Positions 28,161-36,688 of a stretch of 64,000 bases of DNA are shown piece after piece (positions within the stretch are counted from its first letter, which is position 1; each line of letters starts with the position of its first letter). Below the pieces are notes generated by a model. The model saw only the letters and a program-made list of their open reading frames with translations. It did no database searches and was not told the DNA's origin. The stretch is from Bacteroidales bacterium (lineage in GTDB: Bacteria; Bacteroidota; Bacteroidia; Bacteroidales; P3): the NCBI GenBank assembly GCA_017469625.1, contig JAFUGA010000002.1, positions 1 through 64,000 of the forward strand. The letters run 5' to 3'. Made by a program: the position numbers and the translations under genes.

Positions 28161-29018
28161 TTATTCCTCTTCTTTATTTTCTATAGACTTTGCTTCATTG
28201 TCAGATATAAGATAGTCGCTTGCTTTTGCAGGAGAAATAACACTTTTTCCCAAATCTTTTTCGAGTTCTTTGCGTGCTGTATTAGCTATTTCTCCACCAC
28301 GAACGGCAATATTGCGATGTTGAGATATTTTTTTAGGATTCTTTTGTTTTGACAATTCGGTTGCAGATACTTCTGCTAAAGTATTTAGTGCTATTTCTAT
28401 ATTTGTCATATTATCTCTTAAACTTTCATTGTGCAAACCCTTGTAGTCCTTATATCCTCTTGTTGTTAAACCACTCCAAGTTTGAAGCATCAAATCTGTT
28501 AGCATTGCATACTCTAATCCTGTTTTCACTCCACCTCTTTGCCATTCGTCTGTTAATTCTTTTCTCGCCTCTATGGAACGTATGCGTTGAGTTATCCATT
28601 TATTACTATATCCTAACCGTTTATAATCTTTGACGGCTTGGTCTATAGATTTCTCAGGGTCTTGTAGTTGTTCCAATCTTGCACTTGCAACTTGCGACAT
28701 CCAAACCTTGAATGGCTCTGCTTTAGGAGAAGGTATAGACTGTATAATACGGAATAACTGTTCTGTATCGGCTGCTAAAGTCTTCCTTTTCTTACCTGTT
28801 TCTGTTGTCATTTGTACATGGGGACAATTTGTCCCTATGTATAGTCCTAATTCTTGGTCTCTCTTTCTTAGTTTCTTTAAATAATCCGTTGGATTTACAC
28901 TATCCGTTAGTACGGCGACAACATCTACAATGGCAAAGTACCATTTTTCTTTTTCATTATCCCAAACAGTGCGGACTTTCTTGCTTTCAAATAGTTTTAA
29001 TGCTTCTTGTTGAGACAT
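28161..29018 (-). CDS. Bro-N domain protein (phage antirepressor-like, DinD-related)
   Basis: Residues ~10-120 form a Bro-N domain (VRTVWDNEKEKWYFAIVDVVAVLTDS, DYLKKLRKRD, KRKTLAADTEQLFRIIQSIPSPKAEPFKVW). A helical C-terminal part with RSIEARKELTDEWQRGGV follows. Bro-N domains bind DNA and are common in phages and large DNA viruses, but this long form is also found as a chromosomal gene in many bacteria. No other phage gene lies beside it. The function is unknown; a regulatory role is inferred from the family. Confidence 0.8.
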   Translation of the reverse strand: MSQQEALKLFESKKVRTVWDNEKEKWYFAIVDVVAVLTDSVNPTDYLKKLRKRDQELGLYIGTNCPHVQMTTETGKKRKTLAADTEQLFRIIQSIPSPKAEPFKVWMSQVASARLEQLQDPEKSIDQAVKDYKRLGYSNKWITQRIRSIEARKELTDEWQRGGVKTGLEYAMLTDLMLQTWSGLTTRGYKDYKGLHNESLRDNMTNIEIALNTLAEVSATELSKQKNPKKISQHRNIAVRGGEIANTARKELEKDLGKSVISPAKASDYLISDNEAKSIENKEEE

Positions 29019-29068
29019 AATATATTATTTTATTGTTTTGCAAATTGATTTTGTGTGTAATAAATCCT

Positions 29069-29638
29069 TTATTCTCTTATATCGTTTTCCAATTCACGGA
29101 TAAATTTTGCAGGGACACCGCCTACAAGTGTATTATCTTTTACGTCTTTTGTAACAACTGCACCTGCAGCAATGATACAATTATTACCTATTGTAACTCC
29201 GGGTAAAATAGTTACGTTTCCACCTATCCAAACATCGTTTCCAATAGTTACAGGTTTAGTAATCCCGAGGTTTTTTCTTCGTCCCATAGGAGTTAAAGGG
29301 TGGTTGATAGTAGTAATAAGCGTGTTCGGTCCTATCATTACGTGGGAACCAATACGAACTTCAACAATATCTAAAATAGTTACGTTATAGTTGGCAAGGA
29401 AATTATCTCCTACGTGAATGTTTTTACCATTATCGCAAACAAAGGTAGGTAGTAGCACAGGACGTTCGCCTGCTGAACCAAACAATTGACGTATTATTTT
29501 ATCCTTTGTAGCATAATCCGAAGCATCTGTATCGTTTAATATTTTGCAAAGTTTAACCGCATTTAATTTTTGTGCATCTACTTCAGCGTCTGTGAAATCA
29601 AATTCCAACCCTGCACGCATTTTCTCCAATTCTGTCAT
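29069..29638 (-). CDS. Maltose/galactoside-type O-acetyltransferase (left-handed beta helix)
   Basis: The 189-residue protein has the N-terminal Mac domain (MRAGLEFDFTDAEV) and hexapeptide repeats ending in the family signature IGNDVWIGGNVTILPGVTIGNNCIIAAGAVVTKDV. The catalytic His is in TTINHPL. LacA/Maa enzymes transfer acetyl from acetyl-CoA to sugars, usually as trimers. The true acceptor is unknown. A minus-strand -7 box TAATTTTG lies at 29672-29679. Confidence 0.88.
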   Translation of the reverse strand: MTELEKMRAGLEFDFTDAEVDAQKLNAVKLCKILNDTDASDYATKDKIIRQLFGSAGERPVLLPTFVCDNGKNIHVGDNFLANYNVTILDIVEVRIGSHVMIGPNTLITTINHPLTPMGRRKNLGITKPVTIGNDVWIGGNVTILPGVTIGNNCIIAAGAVVTKDVKDNTLVGGVPAKFIRELENDIRE

Positions 29639-29671
29639 AAGTTCTAATTGTGTTTTATTGGTTTATATCTA

Positions 29672-29679
29672 CAAAATTA
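29672..29679 (-). promoter_or_regulatory. -7 box TAATTTTG of the acetyltransferase gene
   Basis: It is read on the minus strand, 33 bp upstream of the ATG. The -33 element is unclear. Confidence 0.45.
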
Positions 29680-29784
29680 CAAAAAAATCCAAAAACTTTA
29701 TATTTGGGTATCGTGTTCTTATATTTCCAAGTAGACCTATAGAGCATCGTATATGCATATAGTTAAAATATTTCCATTTTTTTG

Positions 29785-29792
29785 TACCTTTG
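29785..29792 (+). promoter_or_regulatory. -7 box TACCTTTG of the DUF4421 gene
   Basis: It lies 40 bp before the ATG at 29833, which decides against the upstream ATG at 29782. Confidence 0.5.
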
Positions 29793-29832
29793 CAAATCAA
29801 TTTCAGAAAAAAGAGTTTTGAACGGTAGTTAT

Positions 29833-30831
29833 ATGAAAAGAGTTTTACTATTTATAATATTGTGTTCAATAAGTGTTTTTTCGTTATTGGCACAAGATAA
29901 TACGCAATCGTTTTGGAGAAAAATAGATGAACGTTTTGGCTTGTCATCTGTTAAAAAGATAGACACCAATTATTACACTATTGCAAAAAATGGTTGGATG
30001 ATAAATCTGAATAATAACTTTGCAGGTTTTGTATTCAAAAGTGAGATGAACGATGTGCCTATTTACGGAAATACTAAGATGAATCTGCATAGTAAGTTTA
30101 ACTATCAGCTGTCTTCAACCTTTGGTTACAGAAATTTAATCTTGGGTTATTCTATTGCAAACGTAATGGGAGAGGCGAAAGATTTTACTTTGTCTTTGTC
30201 GTCTAATGCTTGGGGAGTGGAATTTCGTAGATTGGAAACTGATGATATGGCAGGCGAAATACAAACTTCTTCTTTGTCGGAAAATTTGAACGTAAAGCAA
30301 GGTGATGTTAAAGTGAAGACAAAATATTTGCGTGCATATCATGTTTTTAATAACAAAAGATATTCAACCACCTCTGCAATAGATGAACGTTGCATACAAA
30401 AGAAAACAGCAGGTTCTTTGTTGTTTTACACCAATTATGCACAGAATACCGTTACTTTCTTAAATGACGAGATAGTTAAGAGATTTGACGGAATAAAAAC
30501 TACAGAATATTCTCAAGCAGAGTTAGGTTTAGGATATGGATACAATTATCCTTTGTTGCAAGGTAAGTTATTGTTTCACGCAATGGCTGTACCTATGTTT
30601 GTTGTCCTACATTCAGATTATATAACTGACAATTCCTTACAAGAAGTTCAGACAAAGAACAAATATTTTATGAATTTTATGGGAAGATTTACCATAAACT
30701 ATCGTTTTAATGACTATTTGGGATTGTGCTTCTCCTTTTTCTACAACACCAACCGTTTTACAGGAGAAGATAATCTAAAAATACGCTTGAATGACTACTT
30801 GATAAAAACTTCGTTGTGCTTTAGGTTCTAA
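29833..30831 (+). CDS. DUF4421 family secreted/outer-membrane protein
   Basis: The start at 29833 gives a clean signal peptide (MKRVLLFIILCSISVFSLLAQ). The mature protein is rich in alternating polar/hydrophobic beta strands with aromatic ends and finishes in F-R-F, typical of an outer-membrane beta barrel in Bacteroidota. The sequence matches DUF4421 as I know it (DTNYYTIAKNGWMI, GYSIANVMG, NAWGVEFRR). Its role is unknown. It precedes the DUF819 gene by 29 bp and is probably co-transcribed with it. Confidence 0.8.
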   Translation: MKRVLLFIILCSISVFSLLAQDNTQSFWRKIDERFGLSSVKKIDTNYYTIAKNGWMINLNNNFAGFVFKSEMNDVPIYGNTKMNLHSKFNYQLSSTFGYRNLILGYSIANVMGEAKDFTLSLSSNAWGVEFRRLETDDMAGEIQTSSLSENLNVKQGDVKVKTKYLRAYHVFNNKRYSTTSAIDERCIQKKTAGSLLFYTNYAQNTVTFLNDEIVKRFDGIKTTEYSQAELGLGYGYNYPLLQGKLLFHAMAVPMFVVLHSDYITDNSLQEVQTKNKYFMNFMGRFTINYRFNDYLGLCFSFFYNTNRFTGEDNLKIRLNDYLIKTSLCFRF

Positions 30832-30860
30832 TCTATTAAAAATTTAAAACAGAAAAATCA

Positions 30861-32021
30861 ATGAACGTTGTCATAATTTTACTTTGTGTGCTTTTGCCAT
30901 TGCTTATAATGTTTTTAACATACAAAAGCAGTTTTCTAAATAAAGTAGGTAGTATAATCATCGCTTATGTTATAGGAGTAATATTAGGTCTTACGGGACT
31001 TATTCCAGATACTGAACAAGTACATTCACTTCAAACCAATATAGCATCTGCAACCATTCCTTTGGCAATACCTTTGCTTTTGTTTTCTTCAGATATACGC
31101 TCTTGGGTACGACTTGCTCCTGCGTTTATTAAATCTACTGTTTGTGGGTTGTTGGGTTGTGCTGTTGCTATAACTATAGGCTTTCTTTTGTATGGAAAAG
31201 GAAATACACAGATGTTTGCAAATATAGGTGGAATGCTTACAGGTCTTTACACAGGAGGAAATGCAAATCTTGCCTCATTGAAAGTTGCTTTAGGTGTTGA
31301 TGATTCTACATATATAGTTGTATCTGCTTATAGCACGATGTTAAGTGCGGTTTATCTGTTTTTTGTAATAATTGCAGGGAAAAGAGTGTTGAGGTTATTT
31401 ATGCCAGACTTCAAAGAAGATAAAACAAAAGAGGATAAATCCATATCAATAGAGAACCATGACAAAGAACTTTTCTGGGGACTATTTCGCAAAGATAATT
31501 TAAAGAATTTACTTTTGAGTTTGTTATTAACTGTTGTTATAATAGCATTAGGTGTAGGTGTTGCGAAATTGTTTCCTAAAGATATGTTCCAATCAGTTTT
31601 CATTCTTTCCATAAGTCTTTTTGCAATACTTTCTTCACTTAACAAAAAAGTAAGAGGACTAAAACGTACGTTTGAATTAGGAACATATTTTATACTTGTA
31701 TTCTCTATTGCAGTGGCTTCACAAGTCAGTCTGAAAACTCTTACAGAGATAGATACTAATATATTTCTTTTTACAACCATTGCTACATTGGGGGCTTTAT
31801 TCTTTCATGTTCTCTTTGCAGCACTGCTTCGTATAGATACCGATACTACTCTTACGACAAGTATTTCGCTTATCTGCTCCCCACCTTTTGCTCCTGTTAT
31901 AGGCAGTGCATTGAAAAACAAAGCAGTTATAGGTCCAGGAATTGCAGTAGGTCTTTTTGGTTACGCTATAGGCACATACTTAGGTTTCTTTATTGCAAAG
32001 TTCCTGCTATTTATTGCATAG
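30861..32021 (+). CDS. DUF819 family membrane protein (YjcL-like)
   Basis: The protein has 386 residues and about ten hydrophobic spans. It has the DUF819 features ATIPLAIPLLLFSSDIRSW near residue 65, GMLTGLYTGGNANLASLKVALG near 125 and GVAVGLFGYAIGTYLG-like sequence at the C-terminus. The family is related in fold to sodium:solute transporters, but no substrate is established. It is the second gene of a likely pair with the DUF4421 protein. Confidence 0.82.
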   Translation: MNVVIILLCVLLPLLIMFLTYKSSFLNKVGSIIIAYVIGVILGLTGLIPDTEQVHSLQTNIASATIPLAIPLLLFSSDIRSWVRLAPAFIKSTVCGLLGCAVAITIGFLLYGKGNTQMFANIGGMLTGLYTGGNANLASLKVALGVDDSTYIVVSAYSTMLSAVYLFFVIIAGKRVLRLFMPDFKEDKTKEDKSISIENHDKELFWGLFRKDNLKNLLLSLLLTVVIIALGVGVAKLFPKDMFQSVFILSISLFAILSSLNKKVRGLKRTFELGTYFILVFSIAVASQVSLKTLTEIDTNIFLFTTIATLGALFFHVLFAALLRIDTDTTLTTSISLICSPPFAPVIGSALKNKAVIGPGIAVGLFGYAIGTYLGFFIAKFLLFIA

Positions 32022-32092
32022 ATTTGTAACGGTATTTATTATATAGAATTTGGTATATAGACAAGAAAAAGATTTTGAAAGATAGTTATGTT

Positions 32093-32821
32093 TTAATTAT
32101 TTATAAATAGTTTCCATGTTTCATAGAAACCTTTATCTATGGTTTGTCGTTGAGAAGAGGATAAGTTAAGTGAATTTATAAACGTTGTATATAGAAATAA
32201 TAATGCTTCTATATTTCCTTGTTTATTCATATCAACACTATTATTCGTTTGACTACCACATAGTGCAAAACAAAAACCATCATTTATAACAAGACCTTGC
32301 ATATTTTTATCATTATATTTTTCTATATTTTTGTTAATATTCTCTGTTATTGGAATTGGTGTTATAATACTATTTCTTATTATAAATCTACACATTATTT
32401 CATTTGAAGATAATATTGGATTTTTTAAGAATCTTTCATTATATCGTTGTAAAAAGTGGCTGGTATAGATATGTAATTGTAAAATCTTTTGAATAGATGT
32501 ATTATTTTTAGGTCGGTAACCACCGTATAAGCAACGAATTATTACTCTATGACGTGCAGTTTTATCAAATGCAATACAAAATGAATCTGTATATAAGGAT
32601 TTTATGCAATTGTAATTTTTTGCATAAAAAAATATTATGTACTCATTATTCGTTGCAGGAATTTTATAATTAATGATTTCATATGCAGGAAAGTTTTTCT
32701 CTTTTTTAAATTTTCTTATAACTTTTGTTTTTAAACATTCCTGTTTTATTCTTATTTTATAACTGTCTTCTAAGATTTCATTATGAATTTCTTTATATGT
32801 CATACTATCTATAATAATCAT
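32093..32821 (-). CDS. Protein of unknown function, divergent from an XRE regulator
   Basis: The 242-residue protein has no signal peptide or membrane span. Visible features are IIRCLYGGYR near the middle, HFLQRYNERFL (a His/Arg-rich helix), and a C-terminal helical part. I recognise no family. A good minus-strand promoter precedes it (TTG, 19 bp, TAATTTTG). It is divergent from the XRE gene and has a very low G+C content even for this window, which may point to horizontal transfer. Confidence 0.65.
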   Translation of the reverse strand: MIIIDSMTYKEIHNEILEDSYKIRIKQECLKTKVIRKFKKEKNFPAYEIINYKIPATNNEYIIFFYAKNYNCIKSLYTDSFCIAFDKTARHRVIIRCLYGGYRPKNNTSIQKILQLHIYTSHFLQRYNERFLKNPILSSNEIMCRFIIRNSIITPIPITENINKNIEKYNDKNMQGLVINDGFCFALCGSQTNNSVDMNKQGNIEALLFLYTTFINSLNLSSSQRQTIDKGFYETWKLFINN

Positions 32822-32847
32822 CTTTCCGTTATTTTAAAATTTAAATG

Positions 32848-32877
32848 CAAAATTATAAAATAGATATTAAATGACAA
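32848..32877 (-). promoter_or_regulatory. Promoter of the unknown gene at 32093-32821
   Basis: Minus strand: TTG (32875-32877), 19-bp spacer, TAATTTTG (32848-32855). Confidence 0.6.
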
Positions 32878-32948
32878 TGAATTTTATATAAAAATTGTAT
32901 AATACAACATTAAAATAATTATTAAATAACAATTTTTTATATAAAATA

Positions 32949-32980
32949 TTTGGTCAATACTAAAAAATATTCTAATTTTG
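32949..32980 (+). promoter_or_regulatory. Promoter of the XRE regulator gene
   Basis: TTTG (32949-32952), 20-bp spacer, TAATTTTG (32973-32980), 20 bp before the ATG at 33001. Confidence 0.65.
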
Positions 32981-33000
32981 CAATCTAAAACTGAGTGAAT

Positions 33001-33750
33001 ATGGCTAAAGTAGAATTTATAAATACAAAAAGAGTTAGAATAGAAACTATAGAAGGTGATATTTATGATATTGGATACAGTGACCAAACCAATTATCAAA
33101 TAAACCAAAAGTACGATAATCATTATATCAATGTTGTTTCTGAGTTATTTGATAAATATTATGATGGAACCTTACAATCTATTTGGGGAAATATCCTGCG
33201 TGAAATGTATAGGGAAAATTTATCAGGTTTTTTGTGGATTAGTAAAGATGAGTCAATACATGATAGGATAGAAATTGGTAAAAAAATTAAAGAGTTACGA
33301 CAACTTCAAAACTTATCTGCAAAAGATTTTGCTCAAAAGATTGGAATGGATGCAGGAAATTTAAGTAGAATAGAACAGGGAAAGTTTTCTGTTGGTTTAG
33401 ATACTCTTAATAAAATAGCAAGAGCTTTGAATACAAGAATAGATTTTGTTCCTAAAGATAAATTTAATAATAATTTAAAAAATATAAATAATATGGAGAA
33501 AAAAATGTACAATCCAGAAGAAACATTCAGTATAGGTAAAAATACTGATAGTTTTGAAAAGTTAGAGAGTTTATGTAAAGAAGAGGCAGAAAAATTATTG
33601 AATACTTTAGATATTTCAGATAGACCAAGTGTATCAATACCTTTTTGGACAAAAGACTTGCCATCAGAACTTATCTGTGTATGTAATTTTACTACAAATG
33701 GCAAAGGAAAGACTAAGTATAATTTAGATTTTTCCCAATCTACTTTATAA
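33001..33750 (+). CDS. XRE-family helix-turn-helix protein with extra N- and C-terminal domains
   Basis: The HTH_3 domain lies in the middle (about residues 90-145: IGKKIKELRQLQNLSAKDFAQKIGMDAGNLSRIEQGK). The first ~85 residues form a separate domain of unknown type (VEFINTKRVRIETIEGDIYDIGYSDQT). The last ~80 residues (CNFTTNGKGKTKYNLDF at the end) resemble nothing I can name. The ATG at 33001 is preferred over a GTG two codons upstream. It is divergent from an unknown gene, so shared regulation of the 180-bp gap is likely. Confidence 0.78.
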   Translation: MAKVEFINTKRVRIETIEGDIYDIGYSDQTNYQINQKYDNHYINVVSELFDKYYDGTLQSIWGNILREMYRENLSGFLWISKDESIHDRIEIGKKIKELRQLQNLSAKDFAQKIGMDAGNLSRIEQGKFSVGLDTLNKIARALNTRIDFVPKDKFNNNLKNINNMEKKMYNPEETFSIGKNTDSFEKLESLCKEEAEKLLNTLDISDRPSVSIPFWTKDLPSELICVCNFTTNGKGKTKYNLDFSQSTL

Positions 33751-33764
33751 AAAATTAAACTTTC

Positions 33765-33807
33765 AAATACAGATTATAAGTATAGTTATTTATAATCTGT
33801 ATTTTTT
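33765..33807 (+). terminator. Rho-independent terminator of the XRE gene
   Basis: AAATACAGATTATAA and TTATAATCTGTATTT are perfect 15-bp complements around a 10-nt loop, followed by TTTT. Confidence 0.82.
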
Positions 33808-33921
33808 ATGTTAGAAATTTATATATTTTGTTGAAAAACTTGATTTTGAGAAAGTAGAATAACAAGAATATATACTTTCGGGTTACAACGAAGTTTTGTG
33901 AGGGTGTTTTAGAAAAGGCTT

Positions 33922-34115
33922 TTACGAAACTTCGTTTTAATTTTCTAAAGCTTGATTCTAATTTTCTAAAACAAAGTTCTACAAAATTAGAACAAAGAGA
34001 TAGAATTCTAAAACTTTGTTTCGTGAAATTAAAACAAAGAGATAGAAAATTAAAACAAAGTTTCGTGAGAGCGAAACAAAGTTTTAGAAAATTCTTTCTT
34101 TGTTTTAGAAAAATG
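33922..34115. repeat. Intergenic palindromic repeat family, copy 7 (long)
   Basis: It contains ACTTCGTTTTAATTTTCTAAA, GCTTGATTCTA, TTCTACAAAATTAGAACAAAG, AGATAGAATTCTAAAACTTTG and TTTCTTTGTTTTAGAAAA. It lies between two convergent gene ends and stops about 10 bp from the glycosyltransferase stop codon. Confidence 0.8.
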
Positions 34116-34125
34116 AAGTGAAGTT

Positions 34126-34998
34126 TTAGTTTGTTTTCTTTGTGAAGTAGTATAGTTTTAGTAAATCCAAGAGAGTTAGAATAGGTTTTGAAGAATGTAA
34201 CTGTTTAATGCAGATAGGTTTGATAATGGAGAAACAAAGCAAATAAAGTTTTCTCAGATGGTATTTTTCCAATGATTTATAGGCTTTTACCAAAGACAAA
34301 TCTTTTATTTTATCTCTGTATAAGTTGTTATTGTATAATGATTTAAGATTTTCACAAGCCAAGATAGTATCGTTTATAAATTTGTCTGTGTTTTTTAGTC
34401 CCAAATGTGTAACAGGGTTATCTATATACGCTATTTTATACTTATTTTCTTTTAGTTCTATACCGAAAAGAGTGTCTTCGTGTCCATATTGTGAAAGGTT
34501 TTCATTGAATTGTAACATATTGAAAACCTCTTTTTTTATAAAAAAGTTATTGGTTGTGAATTGTTTGCGATGATATTCTCTTTCTTTTCCGTTAGTCCAA
34601 TGTAGCAGATATTCTTTTCTTATCTCTTTTCTTTCTTGGTATTCAGTACCTCCACATATTACATCGCAATCATATTCTTTTGAAGTCTGTAAATAATTGT
34701 ATATAAACTTATTATTTACCTTTGAATCGCAATCAAGGAACAATAACCATTCGCCTTTGGATTCTCTTGCCAAAAGATTTCTTATCTTGGAACGACCATG
34801 ATTTTCATTCAACAAAACATACTGTACGTTCTCTATTTTGGCAATTTCTTCGTTCTCTTTTTGAATTTTTTTTATAGTAGAACAGTCATCGTATGCTAAA
34901 ACTTCGTAAGGAATGTTCAGTTCTTTTGCTTGCGTGGTCAAATCCTTAACCAAACAAACTACATTATAATTATATATAGGTAAAAGAAATGAAATCAT
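34126..34998 (-). CDS. Family 2 glycosyltransferase
   Basis: A GT-A fold enzyme of 290 residues: SFLLPIYNYN at the N-terminus, AYDDCSTIK (about 38), the DXD-type LFLDCDSKV (about 91) and a later GHEDTLFGIELKE (about 167-179) probably holding the catalytic base. Such enzymes transfer sugars to cell-surface glycans; donor and acceptor are unknown. It is a single gene not set in a polysaccharide cluster, with a terminator between it and aspA upstream. Confidence 0.85.
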   Translation of the reverse strand: MISFLLPIYNYNVVCLVKDLTTQAKELNIPYEVLAYDDCSTIKKIQKENEEIAKIENVQYVLLNENHGRSKIRNLLARESKGEWLLFLDCDSKVNNKFIYNYLQTSKEYDCDVICGGTEYQERKEIRKEYLLHWTNGKEREYHRKQFTTNNFFIKKEVFNMLQFNENLSQYGHEDTLFGIELKENKYKIAYIDNPVTHLGLKNTDKFINDTILACENLKSLYNNNLYRDKIKDLSLVKAYKSLEKYHLRKLYLLCFSIIKPICIKQLHSSKPILTLLDLLKLYYFTKKTN

Positions 34999-35005
34999 AG
35001 TAACG

Positions 35006-35044
35006 AAAAAAGTCGGTGGCAGATAATACCACCGACTTTATTTT
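35006..35044 (-). terminator. Rho-independent terminator of aspA
   Basis: AAAGTCGGTGG (35009-35019) pairs with CCACCGACTTT (35029-35039). On the minus strand a T run follows. It separates aspA from the downstream glycosyltransferase gene. Confidence 0.82.
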
Positions 35045-35063
35045 AATGATTTACAATTATATA

Positions 35064-36536
35064 TTAAAGTTTTGCAAGAATTGCTTCAAGAGTTTTTTGA
35101 ATCTTTTCTTGGTCTGCTTTTATAGGAAGATTAACAGGTTTAATCATATTTTCAGGAGCGAAAATAGTGTCAAGGTCTTTTTGTGAAAGAACTTTGTTTT
35201 CTAATGCTATTTCATAAACACCTTTACCTGTTTTCTTAGCTATTTTTGCTATTCTTGTAGAGTTTTTGTATCCAATATAAGGATTCAAAGCAGTAACTGT
35301 ACCTATAGCTTTTGCTATGAAGTTTTTGCAGTTTTCAACGTCTGCTTCTATTCCGTCAATGCAAAGAGTTCTCAAAGTATTGAAACCATTAGTCAATAGG
35401 TCTATTGATTCAAATAAACAATATACCATTACGGGTTCCATAACGTTAAGTTCCAATTGTGCATTTTCGCTTCCAAGCATAACAGCAGTATCATTACCTA
35501 TCACTTTGTAGCAAAGTTGGTTCATAACTTCTGGTATAACAGGATTAACTTTTCCTGGCATGATAGAAGAACCTGGTTGCATTTCTGGTAGATGAACTTC
35601 TGCTAAACCACATCTTGGACCTGAACCCATAAGACGAAGGTCGTTACAAATCTTTATAGCTTTCAATGCTATTCTCTTCAATTCAGAAGAAAGTCCAACC
35701 AAAGAACCTGTTGCTGAAGTAGCTTCTACAAGGTCTTTTTCCAAAGTAACGTTCCAGCCTGTTATCTTTCTCAATGCTTCTATGCAAAGTTCAGAATATC
35801 CAGGTTCAGCACATATACCTGTACCTATAGCAGTAGCACCCATATTTACGCAAAGAAGTTCTTCTCTTGCAGATTTAAGTTCTTTAAGTTCTTTTTTCAA
35901 TGTTGTAGCAAAAGCAGCGAAAGTTTGACCAAGTGTCATAGGAACGCCGTCTTGAAGTTGAGTTCTACCCATTTTAACTATTTTTTTGAACTCTTTTGCT
36001 TTTGCATCAAGAGATTTGATACATGCTTCCATAGCTTCAAGCAATTGTGCACTCTCAAGGTACAATCCAAAGTGGAAACCTGTTGGGTAAGCATCGTTTG
36101 TAGATTGTGATGCGTTAGAATGGTCGTTAGGAGAACAATATTTATATTCACCCGGTTTGTGTCCCATTATTTGTAAAGCACGGTTTGCTATAACTTCGTT
36201 AGCGTTCATATTTACAGTCGTACCTGCACCACCTTGAATCATATCTGAAAGGAAGTATTCATCAAGTTTTCCATCAAGCATTTCTTTGCAGGCTTTAACC
36301 ATAGCATCGTGCTGTTCTTTTGTAAGTTTCTTTTGTTTGTAGTTAGCCTCAGCTGCTCCCCATTTAGTGTAAGCAAAACCCTTGATGAAATTAGGATAAT
36401 GGTTCATAGGAACACCTGAAATTTTGAAATTGTTAAAACCTCTTAGAGATTGAACTCCGTACAATGCGTCTACTGGCACCTCAAGTTCACCGATAAGATC
36501 GCTTTCTTTTCTTGTTTTAATTTTAGAATTTGCCAT
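35064..36536 (-). CDS. aspA: Aspartate ammonia-lyase
   Basis: AspA releases ammonia from aspartate to give fumarate. The fumarase/aspartase signature SSIMPGKVNP lies at about residue 318. Upstream are GGAGTTVNMNANEVIANRA (about 101) and the substrate-binding SQSTNDAYPT (about 147). The N-terminus RKESDLIGELEVP fits aspartase rather than fumarase. Length 490 residues. A 20-bp palindrome lies directly upstream of its start codon. Confidence 0.93.
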   Translation of the reverse strand: MANSKIKTRKESDLIGELEVPVDALYGVQSLRGFNNFKISGVPMNHYPNFIKGFAYTKWGAAEANYKQKKLTKEQHDAMVKACKEMLDGKLDEYFLSDMIQGGAGTTVNMNANEVIANRALQIMGHKPGEYKYCSPNDHSNASQSTNDAYPTGFHFGLYLESAQLLEAMEACIKSLDAKAKEFKKIVKMGRTQLQDGVPMTLGQTFAAFATTLKKELKELKSAREELLCVNMGATAIGTGICAEPGYSELCIEALRKITGWNVTLEKDLVEATSATGSLVGLSSELKRIALKAIKICNDLRLMGSGPRCGLAEVHLPEMQPGSSIMPGKVNPVIPEVMNQLCYKVIGNDTAVMLGSENAQLELNVMEPVMVYCLFESIDLLTNGFNTLRTLCIDGIEADVENCKNFIAKAIGTVTALNPYIGYKNSTRIAKIAKKTGKGVYEIALENKVLSQKDLDTIFAPENMIKPVNLPIKADQEKIQKTLEAILAKL

Positions 36537-36556
36537 TTTTTTAATCGATTAAAAAA
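36537..36556 (-). promoter_or_regulatory. 20-bp perfect palindrome next to the aspA start codon
   Basis: TTTTTTAATCGATTAAAAAA is its own reverse complement and abuts the aspA ATG. It may be an operator or an mRNA hairpin limiting initiation. Confidence 0.35.
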
Positions 36557-36688
36557 TTATAATTTTATGTTTCTATTTTTTTAACTGTTTTTATGCTATT
36601 TGTTATTTGTTTTGCATAAAATTAAATATTAAACTATTTTTTTTCAATTTTATTGTATAAAAGTGAAACTTTTTTTGTTAAAAAAGCA

